A program made the translations under genes and the position numbers. Shown here in pieces: positions 9,879 to 19,090 of a stretch of DNA of 64,000 nucleotides (position 1 is the first letter of the stretch; each line of letters starts with the position of its first letter). The notes under the pieces were generated by a model. The model was not told where the DNA came from. It searched no databases and saw only the letters and a list, made by a program, of their open reading frames with translations. This DNA is from Achromobacter insuavis (lineage in GTDB: Bacteria > Pseudomonadota > Gammaproteobacteria > Burkholderiales > Burkholderiaceae_B): contig NZ_CADIJR010000004.1 of NCBI RefSeq assembly GCF_902859645.1, forward strand, positions 1 through 64,000. Direction: 5' to 3'.

Positions 9879-12725
9879 ATGAATGCCAGCCGCCCGCAGT
9901 CCGACTCCGCAGAACCCTTGCGTCACGATATCCGGCTGTTAGGCCGAATGCTGGGCGAAGTCATCGCCGAATGCGAAGGCAAACGCGTCTTCGACACCAT
10001 CGAGACCCTGCGCCGCACCGCCGTCAAGTTCCGCCGCGAAGGCAACGCCGCCGACGGCAAGCTGCTGGAGCAGCGCGTCAAGCACCTGCAGGGCAGCGAC
10101 CCCAACTCGGTGGCGCGCGCCTTCAGCTACTTCCTGCACCTGTCGAACATCGCCGAGGACCGCGACCAGAACCGCAGCCAGCGCGCCCGCGCCCTGGCCG
10201 GCGATGCGCCCGCGCGCGGCAGCCTGCGCGACGCGGTGCAGGCCCTGGGCCGCCATGGCGTGACGCCGGCGCGCATCCGCCGCCTGCTGGCCGACGCCTG
10301 CGTCATGCCGGTGCTGACCGCCCACCCCACCGAAGTGCAGCGCAAGAGCACGCTGGACGTGCATCGCGAGATCGCCGCCGCGCTGGCCCAGCGCGACCAG
10401 CCGCTGACGCCGGAGGAACTGACCGAACTCGATGCCGCGCTGCTCGGCCGCGTGGCCACGCTGTGGCAGACGCGCATGCTGCGCTACACCCGCCTGACGG
10501 TGGCCGACGAGATCGAGAACGCGCTGTCGTACTACCGCAGCACCTTCCTGCAGGTCATCCCGCGCGTCTACGGCGACCTGTCCAAGCTGCTCAATCGCGA
10601 CGCCAAGCCCTTCGTTGCCCCGCCCCCGCCGCTCGAGCCGTTCCTGCGCATGGGCAGCTGGATCGGCGGCGACCGCGACGGCAACCCGAACGTCGACGCA
10701 GGCACGCTGGAGCGCGCCCTGCTGCGCCAGGCCACCGTGCTGTTCGAGCACTACCTGCAGGAAGTGCATGCGCTCGGCGCCGAGCTGTCCATCACCACGC
10801 TGCTGATCGCGGTCGACCCGGCGCTGCTGGCGCTGGCCGAACACAGCGGCGACGACTCGCCGCATCGCAGCGACGAGCCCTACCGGCGCGCGCTGGTCGG
10901 CGTCTATGCGCGCCTGGCCGCCACCGCGCTGCGCCTGACCGGCCAGAACCTGGCCCGCCGCAGCACCGTCGCGGCCCAGCCCTACGACACGCCGCAGGAA
11001 TTGTCGGCCGACCTGGCCGTCATCGCCGCGTCGCTGGCCGCGCACCATGGCGCGCCGATCGGCAAGCTGCGCCTGGCCGGCCTGCAGCAGGCGGTCGAAG
11101 TGTTCGGCTTTCACCTCGCCACGGTCGACCTGCGCCAGAGTTCCGACGTGCACGAGCGCGCGCTGGCCGAACTGTTCAGCCGCGCCGGCGCCACCCACGA
11201 GGGCCAGCCGCTGGACTACCTGGCGCTGGACGAGGACGCGCGCGTGGCCCTGTTGCGCGCCGAACTGGCGCAGGCGCGGCCGCTGGCCTCGCCCTGGATC
11301 GCCTACAGCGAGGACACCACGCGCGAACTGGCGGTGCTGCGCGCCGCCGCCGCCGGCCGCATGCGCTACGGCAAGCAGGCCGTGCGCCAGACCATCGTCT
11401 CGCACACCGAGACCCTGAGCGACCTGCTGGAAGTGATGGTGCTGCAGAAGGAAGCGGGCCTGATCGCGCCCGCCGGCCAGGAGATCGCGCCGGAAGACGG
11501 CCTGATGGTGGTGCCGCTGTTCGAGACCATCCCCGACCTGCAGCGCGGCGCCGACATCATGGCCGCCTGGCTCGATCTGCCCGAGATCCGCGAACGCGTG
11601 AAGCGGGCGCAGAACGGCGCCCAGGAAGTCATGCTGGGCTATTCCGACAGCAACAAGGATGGCGGCTTCCTGACCTCCAACTGGTCGCTCTACCAGGCCG
11701 AACGCGCGCTGGTCGACGTGTTCTCCAGCCGCCACGTGCGGCTGCGCCTGTTCCATGGCCGCGGCGGCTCGGTCGGCCGCGGCGGCGGTTCCAGCTTCGA
11801 CGCCATCCTGGCACAGCCGCCCGGCACCGTGGCCGGCCAGATCCGCCTGACCGAACAGGGCGAGGTCATCCAGAGCAAGTACAAGGATGCCGAGGTCGGC
11901 CGCTGGCACCTGGAGCTGCTGGTCGCCGCCACGCTCGAATCCAGCCTGGCGCCGCGCGCCGAGGCCACCAGCGCGGAAGACGCGCACATGGCGCATCATG
12001 GCCCGGCCATGTCGTTCATGTCCGAGACCGCGCAGCGCAGCTACCGCGGCCTGGTCTACGACACGCCGCGCTTCGCCGAATACTTCTTCGCCGCCACCCC
12101 GATCGCCGAGATCGCCGGCCTGAACATCGGCTCGCGCCCGGCCTCGCGCAAGAAGGGCCAGCGCATCGAAGACCTGCGCGCCATTCCGTGGGGTTTCTCC
12201 TGGGCCCAGTGCCGCCTGATGCTGACCGGCTGGTACGGCATGGGGTCGGCCATCGAGGCCTACCTGGAGACTGGCGCGCCGGGGGCGCCGCGCTCGCAGC
12301 GCGGCCGCCTGGCCCAGCTGCGCGAGATGGCCCAGGACTGGCCGGCCTTCCGCACGCTGCTGTCCAACATGGAGATGGTGCTGGCCAAGTCCGACCTGGC
12401 CATCGCCGCGCGCTACGCGCAACTGGTGCCGCAACGCGCGCTGCGCGAGAAGATCTTCGGCATGATCAGCGCCGAGCATGGCCGCACCCTGGCCATGCTC
12501 AAGCTGCTGACGCGGCGCGAGCTGCTGGCCGACAACCCGTCGCTGCAGGCTTCGCTGCGCGAGCGCTTCGCCTACATCGACCCGCTCAACTACCTGCAGG
12601 TCGACCTGATCCGCCGCCACCGCGCGGCGCAGAAGTCGCCCGCCGCCGAGGCCGATGAACGCGTGCAACGCGCGATCCACCTGACCATCAACGGCATCGC
12701 CGCCGGGTTGCGCAATTCGGGGTAA
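9879..12725 (+). CDS. ppc: Phosphoenolpyruvate carboxylase
   Basis: 948-aa enzyme that carboxylates phosphoenolpyruvate to oxaloacetate, refilling the TCA cycle. Seen: the catalytic His region [12 protein letters not shown] (about residue 148), [25 protein letters not shown], and the glycine-rich loop [13 protein letters not shown] carrying the second catalytic signature; the C-terminus ends in [12 protein letters not shown] as in bacterial enzymes. The start ATG 9879 gives normal length. It stands alone, transcribed away from queC. A weak GC hairpin (12743-12767) with no T-run follows the stop. Confidence 0.97.
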   Translation: MNASRPQSDSAEPLRHDIRLLGRMLGEVIAECEGKRVFDTIETLRRTAVKFRREGNAADGKLLEQRVKHLQGSDPNSVARAFSYFLHLSNIAEDRDQNRSQRARALAGDAPARGSLRDAVQALGRHGVTPARIRRLLADACVMPVLTAHPTEVQRKSTLDVHREIAAALAQRDQPLTPEELTELDAALLGRVATLWQTRMLRYTRLTVADEIENALSYYRSTFLQVIPRVYGDLSKLLNRDAKPFVAPPPPLEPFLRMGSWIGGDRDGNPNVDAGTLERALLRQATVLFEHYLQEVHALGAELSITTLLIAVDPALLALAEHSGDDSPHRSDEPYRRALVGVYARLAATALRLTGQNLARRSTVAAQPYDTPQELSADLAVIAASLAAHHGAPIGKLRLAGLQQAVEVFGFHLATVDLRQSSDVHERALAELFSRAGATHEGQPLDYLALDEDARVALLRAELAQARPLASPWIAYSEDTTRELAVLRAAAAGRMRYGKQAVRQTIVSHTETLSDLLEVMVLQKEAGLIAPAGQEIAPEDGLMVVPLFETIPDLQRGADIMAAWLDLPEIRERVKRAQNGAQEVMLGYSDSNKDGGFLTSNWSLYQAERALVDVFSSRHVRLRLFHGRGGSVGRGGGSSFDAILAQPPGTVAGQIRLTEQGEVIQSKYKDAEVGRWHLELLVAATLESSLAPRAEATSAEDAHMAHHGPAMSFMSETAQRSYRGLVYDTPRFAEYFFAATPIAEIAGLNIGSRPASRKKGQRIEDLRAIPWGFSWAQCRLMLTGWYGMGSAIEAYLETGAPGAPRSQRGRLAQLREMAQDWPAFRTLLSNMEMVLAKSDLAIAARYAQLVPQRALREKIFGMISAEHGRTLAMLKLLTRRELLADNPSLQASLRERFAYIDPLNYLQVDLIRRHRAAQKSPAAEADERVQRAIHLTINGIAAGLRNSG

Positions 12726-13072
12726 GGCAAAAGGGTAACGCCGCGCCGGGGCCTCGCGCTCCGGCGCGCGCTTTGCCCCATTCCATCGATTCGACCCTCC
12801 ATGCAGAACGCGACGCGGCCTCGGCAGGCGGCCTTGCGCGCGTTCCACACTGTCCACCTGACGAACGCCCCAAAACGGCCATTTGTCCACCCCCGGCAAC
12901 TTTTAGTACTATCTTCGTCAGAAATTCTATATACGCACAAATGTTCGTATATAGAACACAACGATTTTTCTGGCCCGCGCACAGGAAGACACCGACGGAA
13001 GAGACAGATCGCAGTTCCCTGGTTCCGCCTGTGCCGCCCGCCGCGCGCGCCCCGTAAGGCAAGCGAACCCTC
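12726..13072. other. 347-bp intergenic region upstream of the hydroxyacyl-CoA dehydrogenase gene
   Basis: The left part contains a GC hairpin past ppc (12743-12749 with 12761-12767). The right part is AT-rich (12895-12965) with TATATA -10-like stretches and the twin operator described separately. The stretch 12965-13072 is the untranslated leader of the gene at 13073. No gene seen. Confidence 0.5.
12924..12957. promoter_or_regulatory. Twin 15-bp operator, PcaR/IclR type
   Basis: Two pseudo-palindromes, ATTCTATATACGCAC (12924-12938) and GTTCGTATATAGAAC (12943-12957). They are near reverse complements of each other and start 19 bp apart. The second fits GTTC-N7-GAAC, the same form and the same 19-bp offset as the pair at 17353-17386 between the IclR gene and pcaI. 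The site lies about 116 bp upstream of the gene at 13073. Confidence 0.65.
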
Positions 13073-14008
13073 ATGGATACTCCCCTGCAGAATCTGGCCG
13101 TCATCGGCGCCGGCGCCATGGGCAGCGGCATCGCCGCGCTCTTCGCCTCGAAGGGATTGGACGTGGTCCTGGTTGATCCGATGGACGGCGCCCTGGATCG
13201 CGCCCGCGCCGTCATCGAACGCCAATTGAACGTCTACGCCCCCGGCCAGGTCGACGCCGTGATGCAACGCATCCGCATGGCGCCCGGCCTGGACGCGGCG
13301 GCGGCCTGTGACCTCGTCATCGAGGCGGTGCCCGAGAACCTGGAACTCAAGCGCGGCCTGTTCGCCCAGCTCGACGCGCTGTGCAAGCCCGAAGCGATCT
13401 TCGCCACCAACACCTCGGGCCTGTCGATCAACGCCATCGCCAGTGCTGTCGCGCGCCGCGACCGCTTCGTCGGCACGCACTTCTTCACCCCCGCCGACGT
13501 CATCCCGCTGGTCGAAGTGGTGCGCAACGACGCCACCTCGGAAGACACCGTGGCGCGCGTCATGGCGACGCTGCGCCTGGGCGGCAAGCGCCCGGTGCTG
13601 GTGCGCCAGGACATCCCCGGCTTCATCGCCAACCGCATCCAGCACGCCCTGGCGCGCGAGGCCATCTCGCTGCTGGAAAAGGGCGTGGCCAGCGCCGAAG
13701 ACATCGACGAAGTGGTCAAGTGGAGCCTGGGCATCCGCCTGGCGCTGTCCGGTCCGCTGGAACAGCGCGACATGAACGGCATTGACGTCCACTACGCCAT
13801 CGCCAGCTATCTCTACAAAGACCTGGAAAACCGCACCGAGCCGTCCGACCTGCTCAAGAGCAAGGTCGAGAACGGCCAGCTCGGCGCCAAGAGCGGCCAG
13901 GGGTTCTATACCTGGAGCCCCGAGCGCCGCGAACAGGTGCTGCGCGAGAAGAGCGCGGCGCTGGGCGAGCTGGCCGCGTGGCTCAACGCCAAGGCCGGCG
14001 ATTCCTGA
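13073..14008 (+). CDS. 3-hydroxyacyl-CoA dehydrogenase (HCDH family)
   Basis: 311-aa NAD-dependent dehydrogenase with N-terminal Rossmann motif GAGAMGSG (about residues 12-19). The catalytic-domain segments are EAVPENLELKRGLFAQLD, TNTSGLSI and GTHFFTPADVIPLVEVV, the last carrying the catalytic His with Glu, followed by a C-terminal dimerisation domain (PGFIANRIQHAL). Family members oxidise L-3-hydroxyacyl-CoA to 3-oxoacyl-CoA or act on carnitine or hydroxybutyryl-CoA. It is the first gene after the twin PcaR-like operator, so it probably belongs to the same regulon as pcaIJ. A role on a 3-hydroxyadipyl-CoA-like substrate is a guess. Confidence 0.85.
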   Translation: MDTPLQNLAVIGAGAMGSGIAALFASKGLDVVLVDPMDGALDRARAVIERQLNVYAPGQVDAVMQRIRMAPGLDAAAACDLVIEAVPENLELKRGLFAQLDALCKPEAIFATNTSGLSINAIASAVARRDRFVGTHFFTPADVIPLVEVVRNDATSEDTVARVMATLRLGGKRPVLVRQDIPGFIANRIQHALAREAISLLEKGVASAEDIDEVVKWSLGIRLALSGPLEQRDMNGIDVHYAIASYLYKDLENRTEPSDLLKSKVENGQLGAKSGQGFYTWSPERREQVLREKSAALGELAAWLNAKAGDS

Positions 14009-14190
14009 CGCCGCCGCAACACCGAAACCCTACACCATAAGGCGCGCGGCGATCCGTCCGACGCGCCAGCGGGCCACGAGCCCAACCACGCAAAGAAACC
14101 GACCGTCCCATCCGCTTCGCGCCCTTATCCGGCGCACGGCGGCGCAAGACACAAGAGCAATACGCCTTACCGGAGTTCGTAGGAGGCACC

Positions 14191-15531
14191 ATGAATAAAT
14201 TGGCATCTTTTTTCACTGAGCTGATGCGCAAGTATCTGCCCGATCCCTTTGTCTTCGCGATCGCGCTGACCTTGCTCACCGTACTGCTGGCCATGGGCAT
14301 CGAAGGCCAGGGCATCGGCGACGTGACCCGCGCCTGGGGCAAGGGCTTCTGGAGCCTGCTGGCCTTCACCACCCAGATGGCCGTGATCCTGGCCATGGGC
14401 TACGTGCTGGCCACCGCGCCGCTGACCGACCGCCTGCTCAACCGCATCGTCAGCCACGTGCACAAGCCGCACACCGCCATCATCGTCGCCACGCTGGTCG
14501 GCGGCATCGGCAGCTACCTGAACTGGGGCTTCGGCCTGGTCATCGGCGGCATCGTCGCCAAGAAGCTGGCGCTCAAGGTCAAGGGCGTGCACTACCCGCT
14601 GATCATCGCCGCGGCCTACAGCGGCTTCACCATGTACGGCCTGGGCCTGTCGGCCAGCATCCCGGTGCTGGTGGCCACGCCTGGCCACCCCACCGCCAAG
14701 CAGATGGGCACCATTCCGCTGACGGAAACCATCTTCTCGGTGCCGATGCTGATCACCAGCCTGGTGATCATCGTGACGCTGCCGCTGCTGAACGCCTGGC
14801 TGCATCCGAAGAAAGGCGAAAAGATCGTCGAAGTGGACCCGGCCATCGACCGCGACACCACCGCCGCCGGCGCCGCCGAGGACCTGCTCGAAAAGGGCAC
14901 GCTGGCCTCCAAGCTGAACAACAGCCGCCTGCTGAGCCTGCTGATCGGCGCGCTGGGCGTGGCCTACGTCGTCTTCCACTTCATGGACGGCGGCTCGCTC
15001 GACCTGAACCTGATCAACTTCATCATCCTGTTCCTGGGCATCATCCTGCTGGGCACGCCGGCCTCCTACGTGGCCAAGCTGACCGAAGGCATCAAGACGA
15101 TCTCCGGGATCATCCTGCAATATCCGTTCTACGCCGGCATCATGGCCATCATGGCCGCCTCGGGCCTGGTGACCACCATCTCCAAGGTCTTCGTCGACGT
15201 CGCCACGCCGGCCACGCTGCCGTTCTGGGGCCTGATCAGCTCGTTCGTCATCAACTTCTTCGCGCCCTCGGCCGGCGGCCACTGGGTCATCCAGGGCCCG
15301 TTCATGATCGACGCCGCCCGCGAAATCGGCAGCGCGCTCAACCAGACCACCATGGCCGTGATGCTGGGCAACGCCTGGAACGACCTGGTGCAGCCCTTCT
15401 GGATCCTGCCGGCGCTGGCGCTGTCCAAGCTCAAGCTGCGCGACGTGATGGGCTACACGGTCATCATGATGCTGTGGGTCGGCGTGATCCACATCACCGC
15501 CGTCCTGGCGTGGGGCTATCTGACGCATTAA
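14191..15531 (+). CDS. Short-chain fatty acid transporter, AtoE family
   Basis: 446-aa inner-membrane carrier with about ten hydrophobic segments. It resembles E. coli AtoE (short-chain fatty acid uptake): start FFTELMRKYLPDPFVFAIALTLL, NWGFGLVIGGI, and the family-typical SAGGHWVIQGP followed by NQTTMAVMLGNAWNDLVQPFW. A clear Shine-Dalgarno AGGAGG precedes ATG 14191. It follows the hydroxyacyl-CoA dehydrogenase by 182 bp on the same strand. In this context it may import a short acid such as 3-oxoadipate rather than acetoacetate (inference). Confidence 0.88.
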   Translation: MNKLASFFTELMRKYLPDPFVFAIALTLLTVLLAMGIEGQGIGDVTRAWGKGFWSLLAFTTQMAVILAMGYVLATAPLTDRLLNRIVSHVHKPHTAIIVATLVGGIGSYLNWGFGLVIGGIVAKKLALKVKGVHYPLIIAAAYSGFTMYGLGLSASIPVLVATPGHPTAKQMGTIPLTETIFSVPMLITSLVIIVTLPLLNAWLHPKKGEKIVEVDPAIDRDTTAAGAAEDLLEKGTLASKLNNSRLLSLLIGALGVAYVVFHFMDGGSLDLNLINFIILFLGIILLGTPASYVAKLTEGIKTISGIILQYPFYAGIMAIMAASGLVTTISKVFVDVATPATLPFWGLISSFVINFFAPSAGGHWVIQGPFMIDAAREIGSALNQTTMAVMLGNAWNDLVQPFWILPALALSKLKLRDVMGYTVIMMLWVGVIHITAVLAWGYLTH

Positions 15532-15569
15532 GCCCCCCCGTACGCGCTTGCGCGCGCCCCCCAGGGGGC

Positions 15570-15607
15570 GACACCTGCAGACCGGCAGAGCCGGATCTGG
15601 CGGTGTC
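15570..15607. repeat. Intergenic stem-loop, REP-like
   Basis: GACACC (15570-15575) pairs with GGTGTC (15602-15607). An inner stem CAGACCGG / CCGGATCTG (15578-15585 / 15591-15599) is nested inside. Upstream is a C-run/G-run pair (15558-15568). It sits between the AtoE gene and the SDR gene, with no T-run. The compound shape resembles the dispersed intergenic repeats of Burkholderiales, but only one copy is seen here. Confidence 0.4.
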
Positions 15608-15686
15608 CTCGATGGGGAGGCAGATGGAATGTTGAGAGGCGGTGTTCTTGAGGACGTCGCGATTGAGAACTGAATTGGGAGCTGAG

Positions 15687-16415
15687 ATGAGCAAACCTAC
15701 CGCGTACCTGGTGACCGGCGGCAGCGCCGGGATCGGCGCCGCCATCATCCGCATGCTGCTGGATGCCGGGCACAAAGTCGTCAACATCGACTACCGCCTG
15801 CCCGAGCATCCGCCGGCGGGGCTGGTGTCGTACCAGGCCGACCTGACCGACGAGGCGCGCACCAAGGCAGTGGCCGCGGAAGTGACCGCGGCCTACGACA
15901 TCGTCGGCCTGGTCAACAACGCCGGCGCCACGCGTCCCGGCACCGCCGACACGGCCACGCTGGCCGACCTGGACTACGTGGTCAACCTGCATCTGCGCAC
16001 CGCGCTGATCCTGGTGCAGGCCGCGTTGCCGGCGATGCGCGCGGCCGGCTTCGGCCGCATCGTCAACATGTCGTCGCGCGCCGCGCTGGGCAAGCCGGAC
16101 CGCGTGGTCTATTCGGCCACCAAGGCCGGCCTGGTCGGGCTGACGCGCACGCTGGCCATGGAACTGGGCGGCGACGGCATCACCGTCAACGCCATCGGCC
16201 CGGGCCCCATCGCCACCGACCTGTTCACCAAGAGCAATCCGGCCGGCGCGCCGCAGACCGAGCGCATCATCAACAGCATCGTGGTCAAGCGCCTGGGCAC
16301 GCCCGAGGACGTGGCGCGCGCCGCCATGTTCTTCCTGTCGCCCGACAACGGCTTCGTCACCGGCCAGATGCTGTATGTGTGCGGCGGCACGACGCTGGGC
16401 GTCGCCCCCATCTGA
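15687..16415 (+). CDS. SDR-family oxidoreductase
   Basis: 242-aa classical short-chain dehydrogenase: cofactor motif TGGSAGIGAA (about residues 9-18), NNAG, catalytic Ser in NMSSRAALG and YSATK (Tyr-Lys). The C-terminal RLGTPEDVARAAMFFLSPDNGFVTGQ is FabG-like. The ATG at 15687 follows a GAGCTGAG Shine-Dalgarno-like stretch. It is convergent with the IclR gene (50 bp apart) and probably co-transcribed with, or following, the AtoE gene. The substrate is unknown; context suggests a hydroxy acid or lactone intermediate. Confidence 0.85.
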   Translation: MSKPTAYLVTGGSAGIGAAIIRMLLDAGHKVVNIDYRLPEHPPAGLVSYQADLTDEARTKAVAAEVTAAYDIVGLVNNAGATRPGTADTATLADLDYVVNLHLRTALILVQAALPAMRAAGFGRIVNMSSRAALGKPDRVVYSATKAGLVGLTRTLAMELGGDGITVNAIGPGPIATDLFTKSNPAGAPQTERIINSIVVKRLGTPEDVARAAMFFLSPDNGFVTGQMLYVCGGTTLGVAPI

Positions 16416-16465
16416 GGCCCGCCGCGATGGCCGACCATTTTTCAGCCCACGCCCTTCGGCGCCGC

Positions 16466-17248
16466 CTAGCGGCGCAGCAGCGCGTGGTTGATCTGGTCGG
16501 CGGCGCGGCGCAGCGGCGGCAGGAAGGTCGCCAGCATCTCCTCGCGCGAGAAGCGGTTGGCATGGCCGCTGACGTTCATCGCGGCGATCACCCGGCCGCT
16601 GCGGTCGACGATCGGCACCGCCACGGACTGCAGGCCCGGCTCCAGTTCCTGCGCCACGCAGGCGTAGCCGTCGGCGCGCACGCCGGCCAGGATGGCCTTG
16701 AGCGCGCCGATGTCGGTCACGGTGTCCTTGGTGTAGGCCTGGATCTGGCTCATCGCCAGCACCCGGTCCAGTTCGGCCGCGGGCAGGCCCGCCAGCAGCA
16801 CGCGGCCCATCGACGTCACCCAGGCCGGCAGGCGGCTGCCCACAGCCAGGTTGATGGTCATGACCTTGTGCGTCGACAGCCGCAGGATGTAGACGATGTC
16901 GGCGCCTTCCAGCACCGACACCGAGCACGACTCGCGCGTCAGCTCGGCCACTTCTTCCATGTAGGGCAGCGCCAGGTTCCACAGCGGCGTGCCCGACAGG
17001 TAGGCGTAGCCCAGTTCGAGGATGCGCGGGGTCAGCGCGAACTTGCGGTCCTCGACCGTGACGTAGCCCAGGTGCTCCAGCGTCAGCAGGATGCGGCGCG
17101 CGCCGGCGCGGGTCAGGCCGGTCACGGCCGCGACCTCGGACAGCGTCATCTGGGAACGATCCGGGCCGAACGCCCGGATCACGGACAGGCCGCGCGCAAA
17201 AGATTGAACGTAGCTGTCGCTGGGTTGCTGGGTTGCTTGCTCGGCCAT
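16466..17248 (-). CDS. IclR-family regulator, PcaR/PobR-like
   Basis: 260-aa IclR protein. The N-terminal winged helix (SFARGLSVIRAFG... MTLSEVAAVTGLTRAGARRILLTLEHLGYV) and effector domain (GESCS-like TRESCSVSVLEGADIVYILR, LAVGSRLPAWVTSMGRVLLAGL) closely resemble the PcaR/PobR/CatR group that senses aromatic-pathway acids such as 3-oxoadipate or muconate. ATG 17248 (MAEQAT) is preferred over an in-frame ATG 96 bases upstream, because the extra residues are unlike the family. It is divergent from pcaI, with two GTTC-N7-GAAC sites between. Likely ligand: 3-oxoadipate or a related dicarboxylate (inference from family). Confidence 0.9.
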   Translation of the reverse strand: MAEQATQQPSDSYVQSFARGLSVIRAFGPDRSQMTLSEVAAVTGLTRAGARRILLTLEHLGYVTVEDRKFALTPRILELGYAYLSGTPLWNLALPYMEEVAELTRESCSVSVLEGADIVYILRLSTHKVMTINLAVGSRLPAWVTSMGRVLLAGLPAAELDRVLAMSQIQAYTKDTVTDIGALKAILAGVRADGYACVAQELEPGLQSVAVPIVDRSGRVIAAMNVSGHANRFSREEMLATFLPPLRRAADQINHALLRR

Positions 17249-17352
17249 CCGTCTACCGCGAGAAAAAACGTTGCCGCTGCCGGCAACCCTGAAACGGGGA
17301 GGATCGCACCGCGCCGGCTTGCCTTGACGGTCGACTATCCCCATGAAACGAT

Positions 17353-17386
17353 GTTCTTCAGAAGAACGAAAGTTCTAATTAAGAAC
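17353..17386. promoter_or_regulatory. Twin 15-bp operator between the PcaR-like gene and pcaI
   Basis: GTTCTTCAGAAGAAC (17353-17367) and GTTCTAATTAAGAAC (17372-17386) are both GTTC-N7-GAAC near-perfect palindromes with starts 19 bp apart. They lie in the 170-bp divergent gap, 33 bp before pcaI. The architecture is the same as at 12924-12957. Confidence 0.75.
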
Positions 17387-17418
17387 AAATTATGACACGC
17401 CACCTATGAGCGAACACC

Positions 17419-18108
17419 ATGATTTCTAAGCTTGTTGCAAGCGCGGCGGCCGCCCTCGCCGACGTCCCGGACGGCGCCACCGTCATGATCGGCGGCTTCG
17501 GCACCGCCGGCCAGCCCATGGAACTGATCGACGCCCTGCTCGAGCAAGGCGCCAAGGATCTAGTCATCATCAACAACAACGCCGGCAACGGCACCACCGG
17601 CCTGGCCGCCCTGCTGGGCGCCAACCGCGTGCGCAAGATCATCTGCTCGTTCCCGCGCCAGGTGGACTCGCAGATCTTCGACGGCCTGTACCGCAGCGGC
17701 AAGATCGAGCTCGAACTGGTGCCCCAGGGCAACCTGGCCGAGCGCATCCGCGCCGCCGGCGCCGGCATCGGCGCGTTCTTCTCGCCCACCGGCTACGGCA
17801 CCCCGCTGGCCGACGGCAAGGAAACCCGCGAGATCAACGGCCGCCAGTACGTGCTGGAATATCCGTTGCACGCCGACTACGCGCTCATCAAGGCCGAGCG
17901 CGGCGACCGCTGGGGCAACCTGGTGTACCGCAAGACCGCGCGCAACTTCGGCCCCATCATGGCCAGCGCCGCGCGCGTGGCCGTGGCGCAGGTGCGTGAA
18001 GTCGTCGAACTGGGCGCCCTCGATCCGGAAACCGTCGTCACCCCCGGCATCTTCGTGCAGCGCGTCGTGCAGATCGACGCCGCCCAGGCCGCCAAGGAGC
18101 AGCAATGA
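17419..18108 (+). CDS. pcaI: 3-oxoadipate CoA-transferase subunit A
   Basis: 229-aa alpha subunit. With PcaJ it moves CoA from succinyl-CoA to 3-oxoadipate, the penultimate step of the beta-ketoadipate pathway. It matches Pseudomonas PcaI segments: GGFGTAGQPMELIDALLEQGAKDL, NNNAGNG, CSFPRQVDSQIFDGLY, ELELVPQGNLAERIRAAGAGIGAF, TPGIFVQRVV. Its stop overlaps the pcaJ start (ATGA). The ATG at 17419 lies directly after the operator pair. A seven-codon frame (17406-17429) overlaps the start but looks incidental. Confidence 0.95.
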   Translation: MISKLVASAAAALADVPDGATVMIGGFGTAGQPMELIDALLEQGAKDLVIINNNAGNGTTGLAALLGANRVRKIICSFPRQVDSQIFDGLYRSGKIELELVPQGNLAERIRAAGAGIGAFFSPTGYGTPLADGKETREINGRQYVLEYPLHADYALIKAERGDRWGNLVYRKTARNFGPIMASAARVAVAQVREVVELGALDPETVVTPGIFVQRVVQIDAAQAAKEQQ

Positions 18109-18749
18109 GCACCAAACTGACCCGCGACCAGATCGCCGCCCGCGTCGCCCAGGACATTCCTGAAGGCGCCTACGTCAACCTCGGCATCGGCCTGCCGACG
18201 CTGGTGGCCAACCACCTGCCGGCCGACCGCGAAGTCATCCTGCACACCGAGAACGGCATGCTGGGCATGGGCCCGGCGCCGGCCAAGGGCGAGGAAGACT
18301 ACGACCTCATCAACGCCGGCAAGCAGCCCGTCACCGAACTGCCCGGCTGCTCGTTCTTCCATCACGCCGACTCGTTCGCGATGATGCGCGGCGGCCACCT
18401 GGACATCTGCGTGCTGGGCGCCTTCCAGGTGTCGCGGCACGGCGACCTGGCCAACTGGCACACCGGCGCGCCCGACGCCATCCCCGCCGTGGGCGGCGCG
18501 ATGGACCTGGCCATCGGCGCCAAGGACGTCTTCGTCATGATGGAGCTGCAGACCCGTGAAGGCCAGAGCAAGCTGGTCGACGTCTGCACCTATCCGCTGA
18601 CCGGCGTGCGCTGCGTGTCGCGCGTGTACACCGACGTGGCCGTGTTCGACATCCGCGCCGACGGCGTCACGGTGATCGACATGTTCGGCGAAACCACCGC
18701 CGACGAGCTGCTGCGCCTGACCGGCCTGCCGCTGAAGTTTTCCAACTGA
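18105..18749 (+). CDS. pcaJ: 3-oxoadipate CoA-transferase subunit B
   Basis: 214-aa beta subunit carrying the catalytic glutamate in HTENGMLGMGPAP (about residue 50), with the glycine-rich NLGIGLPTLVANHLP near the N-terminus, as in PcaJ/CatJ and SCOT beta subunits. It overlaps pcaI by 4 bp, so the two subunits are coupled. A stem-loop follows before catC. Confidence 0.95.
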   Translation: MSTKLTRDQIAARVAQDIPEGAYVNLGIGLPTLVANHLPADREVILHTENGMLGMGPAPAKGEEDYDLINAGKQPVTELPGCSFFHHADSFAMMRGGHLDICVLGAFQVSRHGDLANWHTGAPDAIPAVGGAMDLAIGAKDVFVMMELQTREGQSKLVDVCTYPLTGVRCVSRVYTDVAVFDIRADGVTVIDMFGETTADELLRLTGLPLKFSN

Positions 18750-18761
18750 TCCTTCCCCCGC

Positions 18762-18780
18762 GCCCCGGCAACGCCGGGGC
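18762..18780 (+). promoter_or_regulatory. Stem-loop between pcaJ and catC
   Basis: GCCCCGGC (18762-18769) pairs with GCCGGGGC (18773-18780) with a 3-nt loop and no T-run. It is likely an mRNA-stability or weak attenuating hairpin inside the operon rather than a terminator. Confidence 0.45.
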
Positions 18781-18802
18781 CGATTTCCTGGAGACACCCA
18801 TC

Positions 18803-19078
18803 ATGTTGTTCATGGTTCAAATGCAGGTCAATCTGCCCGTCGACATGCCGGCGGCTCAAGCCGACAAGCTCAAGGCCGACGAAAAGGCCCTGGCGCAGCA
18901 GCTGCAACGCGACGGCAAGTGGAAGAGCCTGTGGCGCGTCGTCGGCCGCTACGCCAACGTCAGCATCTTCGACGTGCAGGACAACGACGAGCTGCACACG
19001 CTGCTGTCGTCGCTGCCGCTGTTCCCCTACATGGACATCCAGGTGACGGCGCTGGCGCGCCATCCCTCGGCGATCTGA
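18803..19078 (+). CDS. catC: Muconolactone delta-isomerase
   Basis: 91-aa protein of the CatC family, which shifts the double bond of muconolactone to give 3-oxoadipate enol-lactone. Seen: start LFMVQMQVNLPVDMP, then WRVVGRYANVSIFDVQDNDELHTLLSSLPLFPYMDIQVTAL in segments typical of the ferredoxin-like decamer; usual length is about 92-96 aa. RBS CTGGAGAC precedes ATG 18803. The usual partners catA and catB (catechol 1,2-dioxygenase, cycloisomerase) are not in the window, so muconolactone must be made elsewhere, or a related lactone is the substrate. Confidence 0.92.
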   Translation: MLFMVQMQVNLPVDMPAAQADKLKADEKALAQQLQRDGKWKSLWRVVGRYANVSIFDVQDNDELHTLLSSLPLFPYMDIQVTALARHPSAI

Positions 19079-19090
19079 ACGGAGCCGCCC

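Noticed and set aside
9939-12899. A 986-codon open frame antisense to ppc
   Set aside because: The opposite strand carries an intact 948-aa PEP carboxylase. Strong GC3 bias leaves long stop-free antisense frames; the translation is Gln/Arg/His/Gly-rich without family motifs.
15643-15670. Possible third PcaR-like operator (GTTC at 15643, GAAC at 15667)
   Set aside because: The half-sites are not spaced as GTTC-N7-GAAC and do not show the 19-bp offset; no convincing palindrome.
17406-17429. Seven-codon frame overlapping the pcaI start
   Set aside because: No own RBS and no pathway-specific codons; probably chance.
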